The position numbers and the translations under genes are program-made. From Chitinophagales bacterium (lineage in GTDB: Bacteria > Bacteroidota > Bacteroidia > Chitinophagales > Chitinophagaceae), in the NCBI GenBank assembly GCA_017303835.1, contig JAFLBI010000001.1, forward strand, positions 1,054,001 through 1,118,000: a stretch of 64,000 nt of DNA, in the 5' to 3' direction. This document shows, piece after piece, positions 16,945 through 23,569 of the stretch. The notes beneath the pieces are model-generated. The model did not search any database, was not told the DNA's origin, and worked only from the letters and a program-made list of their open reading frames with translations. Each line of letters begins with the position of its first letter. Position 1 is the stretch's first letter.

Positions 16945-18111
16945 ATGGTACAATCCGGTATCGATAACCTGCTTCAATTACAACCTTCCTGGAAGCGGGC
17001 TCGAATAGGCCTTGTGACCAACCATGCTGCACTTACAAGTAATGGAGAACCTGTTAGAAAAGCTTTATTAGATCAAGATTTCCATCTTACGGTTTTGTTT
17101 TCTCCTGAACACGGCCTTGATGTGCAAGGTGCCGATGGTGAACCAATGCTCGATGGGAAAGACACACTCACCGGCTTACCGGTAGTCAGCCTATATGGCA
17201 ACAAGCTCGCACCTGATGCAAAAGACCTTGCCGCTATTGATGTTTTACTCTTCGATATCCCCGATGTTGGCGCGAGGTTTTATACCTATTTGTGGACACT
17301 CACCCATTGCATGGAAGCTTGCGCCAAAGCGCACAAAACATTGGTGGTGTTGGATAGGCCCAATCCTATTTCAGGTGATCTTCATTTAGTCGAAGGCCCC
17401 ATGCTGGATGAAACACATTGCAGTTCATTCATTGGCAGATGGAGCATGCCAGTGCGACACAGTTGCACGATGGGTGAGTTAGCGCGCTATTTCAATGCGG
17501 AGCAACAATTACACCTGGTATTGGATGTCATCGGTTGCACACAGTGGAGCCGGGAAATGCATCAGCCAGCAACAGGTTGGACATTCACACCAACCTCACC
17601 AGCCATTCAAGATTATCAAGCCATGTTGCTTTATCCTGGTACTTGTTTGTTAGAAGCAACCAACCTACATGAAGGTCGTGCTACGAATAATTCCTTTCAT
17701 GCAGTTGCTGCGCCATGGTTGGATATTGCTTGGCTAAAAGAGAGTATTGCTAAAAACTATCCATATATAATTTACAGCAAGATACAATTCAAATCGAGCA
17801 CGAATAAATATTTAGGCGATACTTGTATTGGTCTTTCATTTGAAGTAAGCGACACCAACAATTTCTTACCGGTACAATTCGGACTTTGGCTGATCAAAAT
17901 CATCAAGGACCATCACGCTGAGTTTGCATGGGCTAATTATCCTACGGCTGTAAACCCTAGTGGTAGCGGGCATTTAGACAGATTAGTCGGTATACACAAT
18001 ACAGCTGAATTATTTGAATTACCATTCAATGATTTCATGCAACAAATAAAAACGCAATGTACTGTTGCACAAGAATGGTCGTCTCGTGTTAAGCCTTGGC
18101 TACTGTATTAG
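16945..18111 (+). CDS. DUF1343 protein, NamZ-like exo-beta-N-acetylmuramidase relative
   Basis: The predicted 388-residue protein matches DUF1343 throughout: 'ARIGLVTNHAAL', 'LFSPEHGL', 'VLLFDIPDVGARFYTYLWTL', 'VLDRPNPISG' and 'LLYPGTCLLEATNLHEGRATNNSF'. Bacillus NamZ of this family releases MurNAc from the non-reducing ends of peptidoglycan fragments. This copy deviates from the usual E-G-T-N-x-S-E-G-R-G-T (here E-A-T-N-L-H-E-G-R-A-T) but keeps both glutamates. It lacks a signal peptide, unlike many relatives, so it may act in cytoplasmic recycling. It is coupled to the YkgJ gene and overlaps tcdA by 23 bases. Confidence 0.82.
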   Translation: MVQSGIDNLLQLQPSWKRARIGLVTNHAALTSNGEPVRKALLDQDFHLTVLFSPEHGLDVQGADGEPMLDGKDTLTGLPVVSLYGNKLAPDAKDLAAIDVLLFDIPDVGARFYTYLWTLTHCMEACAKAHKTLVVLDRPNPISGDLHLVEGPMLDETHCSSFIGRWSMPVRHSCTMGELARYFNAEQQLHLVLDVIGCTQWSREMHQPATGWTFTPTSPAIQDYQAMLLYPGTCLLEATNLHEGRATNNSFHAVAAPWLDIAWLKESIAKNYPYIIYSKIQFKSSTNKYLGDTCIGLSFEVSDTNNFLPVQFGLWLIKIIKDHHAEFAWANYPTAVNPSGSGHLDRLVGIHNTAELFELPFNDFMQQIKTQCTVAQEWSSRVKPWLLY

Positions 18112-18838
18112 TGTCTTTGTATAAATCACGAATCACCACACTCGCAGCAAAGCAACCGAAGATCGCTGGCATATAACTGATGGTGCCGATGATGGATTTT
18201 TTTGGATAAGCTTTTTCCGTTTCGATGATTCTGCTTTGATCAACTTGCTCTGGAGAAAATACGACAGTCAAACCTTTATAGATGTCGAACTTATGCAAGT
18301 ACTTACGCACGTAACGCGCCAGATTGCATTGATGTGTTTTAGAAATATCCGTAATCACTACTTGAGAGGGATCTACTTTACCACCCGCACCCAATGAACT
18401 TACAATCGGAATTTTTCGATCAATACAGGCTTTGATGAAAAACACTTTAGGCGATAATGTATCGATACAATCCACTGCATAATCGAATTGGTGTTTATCC
18501 AGCACCTCATAAGTCAGTTCATCTTTCAGGTAAATGGGCAAAACCTGCAAATCCAGCCGTGGATTGATATCGCGCAAGCGTTCTGCCATTACCTCCGCCT
18601 TACCCTTGCCAGCAGTTGAATGCAAAGCAGGAATTTGTCGGTTACAATTGCTGAGATCCACCGTATCTGCATCCACAATGGTCATTTTACCTACACCGGA
18701 ACGAGCAATCATTTCGGCACAGATACCACCTACTCCACCCAATCCCACCACGAGCACATGTTTGTCCAGCAGGCGCGATACAGTTTCTTCGCCCAACAAC
18801 AATTCCGTTCTGCTCATCCAATATGGTATCTGACTCAT
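18089..18838 (-). CDS. tcdA: tRNA threonylcarbamoyladenosine dehydratase, ThiF/HesA-like
   Basis: This 249-residue E1-like ATPase forms cyclic t6A in tRNA in known members. It has the nucleotide-binding 'VLVVGLGGVGGICAEMIARSGVG', 'MTIVDADTVDLSNCNRQIPAL' (Asp and Arg of the adenylation site), 'DYAVDCIDTLSPKVFFIKAC' and 'IPIVSSLGAGGKVDPSQV', and the end 'SYMPAIFGCFAASVVIRDL' matches TcdA rather than ThiF or MoeB. The zinc CxxC pairs of MoeB are absent, as in TcdA. It converges on the DUF1343 gene. Confidence 0.9.
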   Translation of the reverse strand: MSQIPYWMSRTELLLGEETVSRLLDKHVLVVGLGGVGGICAEMIARSGVGKMTIVDADTVDLSNCNRQIPALHSTAGKGKAEVMAERLRDINPRLDLQVLPIYLKDELTYEVLDKHQFDYAVDCIDTLSPKVFFIKACIDRKIPIVSSLGAGGKVDPSQVVITDISKTHQCNLARYVRKYLHKFDIYKGLTVVFSPEQVDQSRIIETEKAYPKKSIIGTISYMPAIFGCFAASVVIRDLYKDTNTVAKA

Positions 18839-18876
18839 GTTTACGTAATTTGAAGCTGCAAATTTGACGCCTACCC

Positions 18877-19884
18877 ATGAAATGGAAAAAAGAATTCTTA
18901 TTGATATTGATTTTCATTGTGTCACAACTCAACGCACAAGAAATTCAGCTATTACACAGTGGCAATAAGGTTTCCCTGCGGGGATTATCCGTGGTGAACG
19001 ATCAAGTGTTCTGGGCCAGTGGCAGTAAAGGCATGGTCGCACGCAGTACCGATGGTGGTAAAACCATTGATTGGATGCAAGTGTCTGGCTATGCGCAAAG
19101 GGATTTCCGGGATATTCATGCATTCGACAGCAATACGGCCATCATCATGGGCATTGCTGAACCTGCGGTGATGCTGCGCACTGAAGATGCTGGTAGAACC
19201 TGGACCAAGGTTTTTGAAGATACCACCAAGGGGATGTTTTTAGATGCGCTAGATTTTCAGGGATCCTATGGTGTTGTTATTGGTGATCCAATAAAGGATT
19301 CAGTATACCTGGCGATGAGTACCAATGGCGGACGCAGTTGGCAGAAAATCATTCCTGAAAACAATTGTGCAGTGATGCAAAACGGAGAAGCGTTTTTTGC
19401 CAGCAGTGGCAGCAATATTCAATGGTATGGAAAATCAAGCTCGCCCAAATTCGCTTATATCAGCGGTGGTACACAATCCAGACTATTCATCAATAACCAA
19501 TGTTATACTTTGCCCATGCTGCGCGACAAAAACTCTACAGGCGCCAATGCTTTGGCTATCTCAGGCAAACAAGGTGTGATTGTGGGTGGCGATTTCGCTG
19601 CAGATAGCATCAGCACGGGTAACCTGTTGCTCTTCTCAACAGATGCACCCAATGCATTCAAGCAACCAAATACAGCACCACGTGGTTATAAAAGCAGTGT
19701 AGTAATGCTGAACAAACAACAATGGTTGGTATGTGGCACTTCAGGTGTTGATGTTTCAGATAATGCGGGCAAAGACTGGCGCTTCATTAGCAAGACCAGT
19801 TTTCACGTAGCCAAAAAATCGGCCAAGGGCCAAACCATCTATCTGGCCGGTGGCGATGGCAGAATTGCGAAACTGATTTGGTAA
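18877..19884 (+). CDS. Secreted Asp-box (YCF48/BNR-like) repeat protein
   Basis: The product is 335 residues with a signal peptide (to 'SQLNA'). At least four Asp-box repeats are visible: 'RSTDGGKTIDW', 'RTEDAGRTWTKV', 'STNGGRSWQKI' and 'SDNAGKDWRF'. Together with the spacing of about 50 residues this predicts a beta propeller like the photosystem II assembly factor YCF48 and sialidase-like proteins. Bacteroidota members are often annotated as oxidoreductases without evidence. The function here is unknown. It is divergent from tcdA and likely single-gene. Confidence 0.8.
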   Translation: MKWKKEFLLILIFIVSQLNAQEIQLLHSGNKVSLRGLSVVNDQVFWASGSKGMVARSTDGGKTIDWMQVSGYAQRDFRDIHAFDSNTAIIMGIAEPAVMLRTEDAGRTWTKVFEDTTKGMFLDALDFQGSYGVVIGDPIKDSVYLAMSTNGGRSWQKIIPENNCAVMQNGEAFFASSGSNIQWYGKSSSPKFAYISGGTQSRLFINNQCYTLPMLRDKNSTGANALAISGKQGVIVGGDFAADSISTGNLLLFSTDAPNAFKQPNTAPRGYKSSVVMLNKQQWLVCGTSGVDVSDNAGKDWRFISKTSFHVAKKSAKGQTIYLAGGDGRIAKLIW

Positions 19885-19886
19885 AA

Positions 19887-19938
19887 TAGACAATAACCAA
19901 TTGACAATACCCAATTGACAATAATCAATCAACAATAG
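19887..19938. repeat. Short tandem AT-rich repeat
   Basis: Three to four diverged copies of a roughly 13-base unit (CAATTGACAATA and variants such as CAATAACCA and ATCAATCAACAATA) fill the gap before the next gene. The units are too short and too varied to be CRISPR. They look like replication-slippage filler. Confidence 0.6.
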
Positions 19939-19939
19939 T

Positions 19940-20149
19940 ATGAACGCTAAAACAAGATGGCTGATTCAAGCCCCGCTCGGATTGATCTTAGTAGGTGCCG
20001 GATTGAGTATGGCGATTGACGCTGGTTCCGTAAAAGCCAGTGGTGCACCTTGGTTCTGGTATGGTACTGCAGCACTGGTGGTATTCAATAGCGGACTCTG
20101 TGTTTTTGGGGATGCAATCATCCACAAAATCCGTTCGTTAAAATTTTGA
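19940..20149 (+). CDS. Small membrane protein of unknown function
   Basis: The product is 69 residues with two predicted membrane helices: 'IQAPLGLILVGAGLSMAIDAG' (about 9-29) and 'WFWYGTAALVVFNSGLCVFGDAII' (about 38-61). The second ends in a short basic tail (HKIRSLKF). The hairpin topology is common in small Bacteroidota envelope proteins. Nothing points to a function. It has a start ATG and a stop followed by a good terminator. Confidence 0.6.
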   Translation: MNAKTRWLIQAPLGLILVGAGLSMAIDAGSVKASGAPWFWYGTAALVVFNSGLCVFGDAIIHKIRSLKF

Positions 20150-20158
20150 CAACTGCTT

Positions 20159-20225
20159 AAACCCGCTGTAAAAAAAGCTGTCTCAATCCTGAAAAATCGT
20201 TTCTACGTTTTTTGCAGCAGGGTTT
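20159..20225. repeat. Long imperfect inverted repeat between convergent genes
   Basis: AAACCCGCTGTAAAAAA (from 20159) and TTTTTTGCAGCAGGGTTT (20208-20225) pair over about 17 bases with one bulge and one mismatch, around a 31-base loop. The repeat sits just before a second hairpin with a T-tail. Together they may form a tandem bidirectional terminator for the small membrane gene and the DUF486 gene. Confidence 0.55.
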
Positions 20226-20259
20226 AGGGAGTCTGAGCAGGCTCCCTACTTTATTTTTT
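20226..20259 (+). terminator. Rho-independent terminator
   Basis: The stem AGGGAG (20226-20231) / CTCCCT (20242-20247), around a 10-base loop, is followed by TAC and the T-rich TTTATTTTTT. It serves the small membrane gene. It overlaps the end of the opposing DUF486 gene. Confidence 0.7.
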
Positions 20260-20583
20260 GAAAGCGAAGTAGACAGCCCCTAACAGAAAAAGGAAACTGA
20301 TCAGGTATTTTGTTTGAAATGGCTCTTTCAGGTAGAAAACTGCGAATACAGTGAAAACCAATAAGGTAATCACTTCCTGAGCCATCTTGAGTTGAAAAGC
20401 ACCCCAACCACCCTGGTAGCCAATTCTATTCGCCGGCACCATGACACAGTACTCGAAAAAAGCAATCCCCCAACTAATCAAAATTGCTTTCCATAATGGC
20501 AGTCCCTTATCCTTTAAATGGGCATACCAAGCGAAAGTCATAAAGATGTTGGAAATCAATAGCAGGAATATGGTGCGCATCAT
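20251..20583 (-). CDS. DUF486/DMT-type small membrane protein
   Basis: This 110-residue protein has about four hydrophobic helices. 'IFMTFAWYAHLKDKGLPLWKAILISWGIAFFEYCVMVPANRIGYQGGWGAFQLKMAQEVITLLVFTVFAVFYLKEPFQ' is the conserved DUF486 pattern (W-Y-A-H-L, E-Y-x-x-x-V-P-A-N-R-I-G). DUF486 proteins resemble half-size drug/metabolite transporters that may dimerise. The substrate is unknown. Either of two adjacent ATGs may start it. Confidence 0.88.
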   Translation of the reverse strand: MMRTIFLLLISNIFMTFAWYAHLKDKGLPLWKAILISWGIAFFEYCVMVPANRIGYQGGWGAFQLKMAQEVITLLVFTVFAVFYLKEPFQTKYLISFLFLLGAVYFAFKK

Positions 20584-20694
20584 GTAAGTTTATCAGGCAA
20601 AATAATGATTCACTGACTTTGTTGGATAAGCTTTGTCAGTTTGCCATAAGAAAGATCTGTAGCACGATACTTGTACCCTAAAAGAAAAAGCGCT

Positions 20695-20985
20695 ATGAAG
20701 AAATTTCAGGCCATCATCAGATTCAATATGGACGAGGAATTTATGTCCTTTGTACCGCCGCATCGCACGTATATCAATTACCTGATCAACAAAGGGGTAA
20801 TTGACTATTACGCAGTGAGTATGGAAACACAAACAAGTTGGATCACTATTAATGCCGATGATAAAGCAGCTGTAGATGCCTATCTGGCAAAATCTCCATT
20901 GTATAAATACTGGACTTATGAGATAGATGAGTTGTTTGTTTATGACAGCCAGCAATTCAGACTTCCTGCCGTACAACTCAATTAA
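20695..20985 (+). CDS. Small YciI/ferredoxin-like-fold protein of unknown function
   Basis: A predicted 96-residue protein with a beta-alpha-beta beginning ('KKFQAIIRFNMDEEFMSFVPPHRTYINYLINKGVIDYYAV') and a second unit ending 'YLAKSPLYKYWTYEIDELF'. This arrangement resembles the dimeric alpha/beta barrel of YciI and muconolactone isomerase-like proteins, judged by pattern only. ATG 20695 is preferred to an upstream in-frame start. Its TAA overlaps the ATG of the following lipoprotein gene, so the two are coupled. Confidence 0.62.
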   Translation: MKKFQAIIRFNMDEEFMSFVPPHRTYINYLINKGVIDYYAVSMETQTSWITINADDKAAVDAYLAKSPLYKYWTYEIDELFVYDSQQFRLPAVQLN

Positions 20986-21617
20986 TGAAAAGCGTAAAAC
21001 AACTCAGCCTTTTATTTCTTGCAGCATGCTTATTCAGCTGTTTTATTGCTTGTAATCTGCCAGCGTCAGATTCATCACAGGATGAAAAGAGAGATCCGGA
21101 GATGACAATGCTGATGCAGGAGTTTACCAATTTCCGCAACGCAGTATATCAGGGTAATATCAGGGCTACCAAATCATTTATGGAATTTCCTGTGATGAAT
21201 ACCAATAATGATATCTGGTATGTTGTTTTAAATGATCAGGAACAACAATTCAGAAAAATCAATAGCCGGAAGATTATCCCATTTACTGAAGCCGATATGA
21301 CCTTGTATTATCGAAAAATATTCCCAAAAGCTTTTGTGATTAGCCTTTTGAAAATTAACACAGATACACTTTTCAAAAAAGGCAGTGCATCCTCTTATGC
21401 CAATGCTGAAGACAGTATCACCAATTACAGTATGGATGTCTTTTACGATAAGGAAGTAGGTAGATTGTCACTAAATCTTTTTTACAGACGCCAGATGAAA
21501 GATAGCTATGGTAATGATGTAAAGGGTGATGAAAACAATGTGATCTACAATTTCAAAATCAAAAGAGATGGTCGCCTACTTTTCGACCATATTCGGATAG
21601 CAGCCCAAACCAGATAA
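20985..21617 (+). CDS. Predicted lipoprotein of unknown function
   Basis: The product is 210 residues with a lipoprotein-type signal peptide. Cys19 (LFSC) or Cys23 (FIAC) is the candidate lipid anchor. The mature part contains acidic helices and strands ('EFTNFRNAVYQGNIRATKSFMEFPV', 'NVIYNFKIKRDGRLLFDHIRIA') with no known motif. It is translationally coupled to the YciI-like gene, with stop and start overlapping by one base. Confidence 0.6.
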   Translation: MKSVKQLSLLFLAACLFSCFIACNLPASDSSQDEKRDPEMTMLMQEFTNFRNAVYQGNIRATKSFMEFPVMNTNNDIWYVVLNDQEQQFRKINSRKIIPFTEADMTLYYRKIFPKAFVISLLKINTDTLFKKGSASSYANAEDSITNYSMDVFYDKEVGRLSLNLFYRRQMKDSYGNDVKGDENNVIYNFKIKRDGRLLFDHIRIAAQTR

Positions 21618-21671
21618 AGCAAGTGTACGCACTGATGAATCTCTGTTTCATCAGAAAAAACCAAAAAAATT

Positions 21672-21702
21672 TTTGGCTAATCGCATCCAGCCCCTATTTT
21701 TG
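21672..21702 (+). promoter_or_regulatory. Bacteroidota-type promoter for tRNA-Val
   Basis: TTTG (21672-21675), a 19-base spacer and TATTTTTG (21695-21702) match the family consensus TTTG-N19/20-TAnnTTTG exactly. The mature tRNA starts 17 bases downstream. Confidence 0.75.
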
Positions 21703-21718
21703 CACTCCCAACAAAAAT

Positions 21719-21793
21719 GGGAGCATAGCTCAGCTGGTTTAGAGCATCTGCCTTACAAGCAGAGGGTCCGCGGTTCGAACCCGTGTGCTCCCA
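21719..21793 (+). tRNA. tRNA-Val (anticodon TAC)
   Basis: A complete cloverleaf of 75 bases. The acceptor stem GGGAGCA pairs with TGCTCCC, the D-arm is AGCTCAGCTGGTTTAGAGC, the anticodon stem-loop CTGCC-TTACAAG-CAGAG has TAC at positions 34-36, and the T-arm contains GGTTCGAACCC. The CCA end is not encoded; the discriminator is A. TAC reads valine GUN codons. It stands alone, with its own promoter and terminator. Confidence 0.97.
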
Positions 21794-21798
21794 CAGAC

Positions 21799-21829
21799 AA
21801 CCCTCCGACACTTCGGAGGGTTTCTTTTT
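21799..21829 (+). terminator. Rho-independent terminator after tRNA-Val
   Basis: The stem AACCCTCCGA (21799-21808) / TTCGGAGGGTT (21812-21822) around a short loop is followed by TCTTTTT. It begins six bases after the tRNA end, as expected. Confidence 0.85.
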
Positions 21830-21914
21830 GCCCCTACCCTTAAATTTTAAGGTCTGCCACGTATTGCTTGCCACAAAATGGCCGTTAATCATACAGCACC
21901 CTTAATTTTGCACC

Positions 21915-22223
21915 ATGTCATTTTCAAAGCCATTCAATGAAACCAAACCCTGGGAGTCTCAGGATACGGATATTCTGACCAAGGACAGCGATGCTTGGCA
22001 ATTGATTGTTTGGAATGATGAGGTGAACACTTTTGAATGGGTCATCGAAACCCTGATTGAAGTCTGCGACCACAGCACTGAACAGGCTGAGCAATGCGCC
22101 ATGATTATTCATTTCCGTGGCAAATACGCCGTAAAAGTGGGCAATTACGAAACGCTGAAGCCCATGTGCGATGCCATTACTGACAGAGGCATTGGTGCTA
22201 CAATTGAAGAATTGGTTTCCTAA
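21915..22223 (+). CDS. clpS: ATP-dependent Clp protease adaptor ClpS
   Basis: This 102-residue adaptor has the ClpS core: 'WQLIVWNDEVNTFEWVIETLIEVCDHSTEQAEQCAMIIHFRGKYAVKVGNYE' (N-D-x-x-N-T-F, then H-x-x-G). It binds proteins with N-terminal Leu, Phe, Trp or Tyr and hands them to a ClpA/ClpC-ClpP protease. The next gene encodes the transferase that creates such N-termini, a functional pairing seen in other bacteria. TAATTTTG lies only four bases before the ATG, so a very short leader is possible. Confidence 0.93.
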   Translation: MSFSKPFNETKPWESQDTDILTKDSDAWQLIVWNDEVNTFEWVIETLIEVCDHSTEQAEQCAMIIHFRGKYAVKVGNYETLKPMCDAITDRGIGATIEELVS

Positions 22224-22232
22224 ACTATCTCC

Positions 22233-22880
22233 ATGCCATTGTATGCGTTAGGTGAATCGCTCTGGTTTCCACCGGTGGAAGATGCATTAGAAGATGGTCT
22301 ACTGGCCATGGGTGGCGATCTTGATCCGGAAAGACTTATCAAAGCCTATAGAAAAGGCATATTCCCGTGGTTTGAAGATGAAATGCCTCTCTGGTGGTGC
22401 CCCGATCCCCGTTTTGTGCTCTATCCGGATGAACTGTATATCAGCAAAAGCATGCAGCAGGTAATCAAAAGAAAGACTTTCACTTTCAAAACCAATACCG
22501 CTTTTGCTCAAGTCATTCAATACTGCAAAGCCACACCTAGAATGGGGCAAGATGGCACCTGGATTACACCCGAAGTAGAAACTGCTTATAACAAGCTTCA
22601 TACACTTGGTATCGCCCATTCGGCAGAAGCTTGGCTGGATGGTCAGCTGGTGGGTGGCTTATATGGTATCAAAATGGGAAAAGTGTTTTTCGGTGAAAGT
22701 ATGTTCAGCCATACCAGTAATGCCAGCAAGTACGCTTTCATTCAATATGTGGAACAACTTAAGTTGGAAGGAATTGTATTGATCGACTGCCAGGTATACA
22801 CCAGTCATTTAGAAAGCCTTGGTGCCCGCATGATTCCTAGAAAATTATTCTGCAGTCTGCTGGATGAGTTGATTGACTAG
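22233..22880 (+). CDS. aat: Leucyl/phenylalanyl-tRNA--protein transferase
   Basis: This 215-residue enzyme adds Leu or Phe from tRNA to proteins with N-terminal Arg or Lys, creating N-degrons for ClpS. The motifs 'YRKGIFPWFEDEMPLWWCPDPRFVLYPDELYISKSM', 'QDGTWITPEVETAYNKLHTLGIAHSAEAW' and 'GGLYGIKMGKVFFGESMFSHTSNASKYAFIQYVE' match Aat throughout. It starts ten bases after clpS and is surely co-transcribed. Its end overlaps the convergent DUF4294 gene by four bases. Confidence 0.95.
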   Translation: MPLYALGESLWFPPVEDALEDGLLAMGGDLDPERLIKAYRKGIFPWFEDEMPLWWCPDPRFVLYPDELYISKSMQQVIKRKTFTFKTNTAFAQVIQYCKATPRMGQDGTWITPEVETAYNKLHTLGIAHSAEAWLDGQLVGGLYGIKMGKVFFGESMFSHTSNASKYAFIQYVEQLKLEGIVLIDCQVYTSHLESLGARMIPRKLFCSLLDELID

Positions 22881-23512
22881 CTACGATAGCCATACAAACG
22901 TTCTACATCTTTTACGATCATTTCCATAGGCTTCTCCGCGCCTTCCCGATCGTACACTTGCTTCAGGCTACTACCAAAAATGAATGCAACACCTTGCCAA
23001 AATGATGCGGTAAAAGAGCCTTTGTATTCTTTGATGATTTCAAAGCAATGCGCACCAGTTTCGCGATAAATCAATTTCATCAACACCTTACCCTGATATA
23101 CCGATAAACTGGTGAGCTTATCTGTAAACTCTTTCTTTAATTCCTTCTCTCTGGCACGAATGATTCTCCTACGCTCTGCCTTATCTGTAACGCCAGCCAG
23201 TTTTACGTTGATCTCATTCATAATTCGACTGGCAGCTTTGGCATAAGGATAAGTAACATAAACCGCGTTGCGCAATCTTGTCCACTCAGCCCAATACTTT
23301 CTTTGCGCAGGCGTGAGTTTGGTATAGACTGTTACTTCCGGTAAAACATACTGCGGTACGGTATCACCTTCAGCATTAATGTATGCATAAACGGTATCTC
23401 GCTGCGGGATGAACTCCTGAGCTTCAGCTTCTTTAAAAAAAGCAGCACCCAGAAAGAGTAAGGTTAGGATGATATGTTTAGCCAACAAGCGCATCTGCTT
23501 AAAATTAGACAT
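22877..23512 (-). CDS. DUF4294 domain-containing secreted protein
   Basis: The 211-residue product has a signal peptide (MRLLAKHIILTLLFLG to 'EAEA'), then 'TVPQYVLPEVTVYTKLTPAQRKYWAEWTRLRNAVYVTYPYAKAASRIMNEIN', the conserved DUF4294 stretch. A long basic helix region ('DKAERRRIIRAREKELKKEFTDKLTSLSVYQGKVLMKLIYRETG') follows. The family is Bacteroidota-specific with no known role. ATG 23512 is used; ATG 23494 would also give a signal peptide. Confidence 0.8.
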   Translation of the reverse strand: MSNFKQMRLLAKHIILTLLFLGAAFFKEAEAQEFIPQRDTVYAYINAEGDTVPQYVLPEVTVYTKLTPAQRKYWAEWTRLRNAVYVTYPYAKAASRIMNEINVKLAGVTDKAERRRIIRAREKELKKEFTDKLTSLSVYQGKVLMKLIYRETGAHCFEIIKEYKGSFTASFWQGVAFIFGSSLKQVYDREGAEKPMEMIVKDVERLYGYRS

Positions 23513-23569
23513 TGTTCTGCAGATTAATGCTGCCTTCACCCAAAAGGTAACCTTATTGAAAAGCAAAAA

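Noticed and set aside
19887-19938. Possible CRISPR-like repeat
   Set aside because: Units are about 13 bases and degenerate, with no spacers; simple slippage repeats fit better.
21719-21793. tRNA-Val as an integration site
   Set aside because: No integrase, direct repeat of the tRNA 3' end or foreign genes lie nearby.
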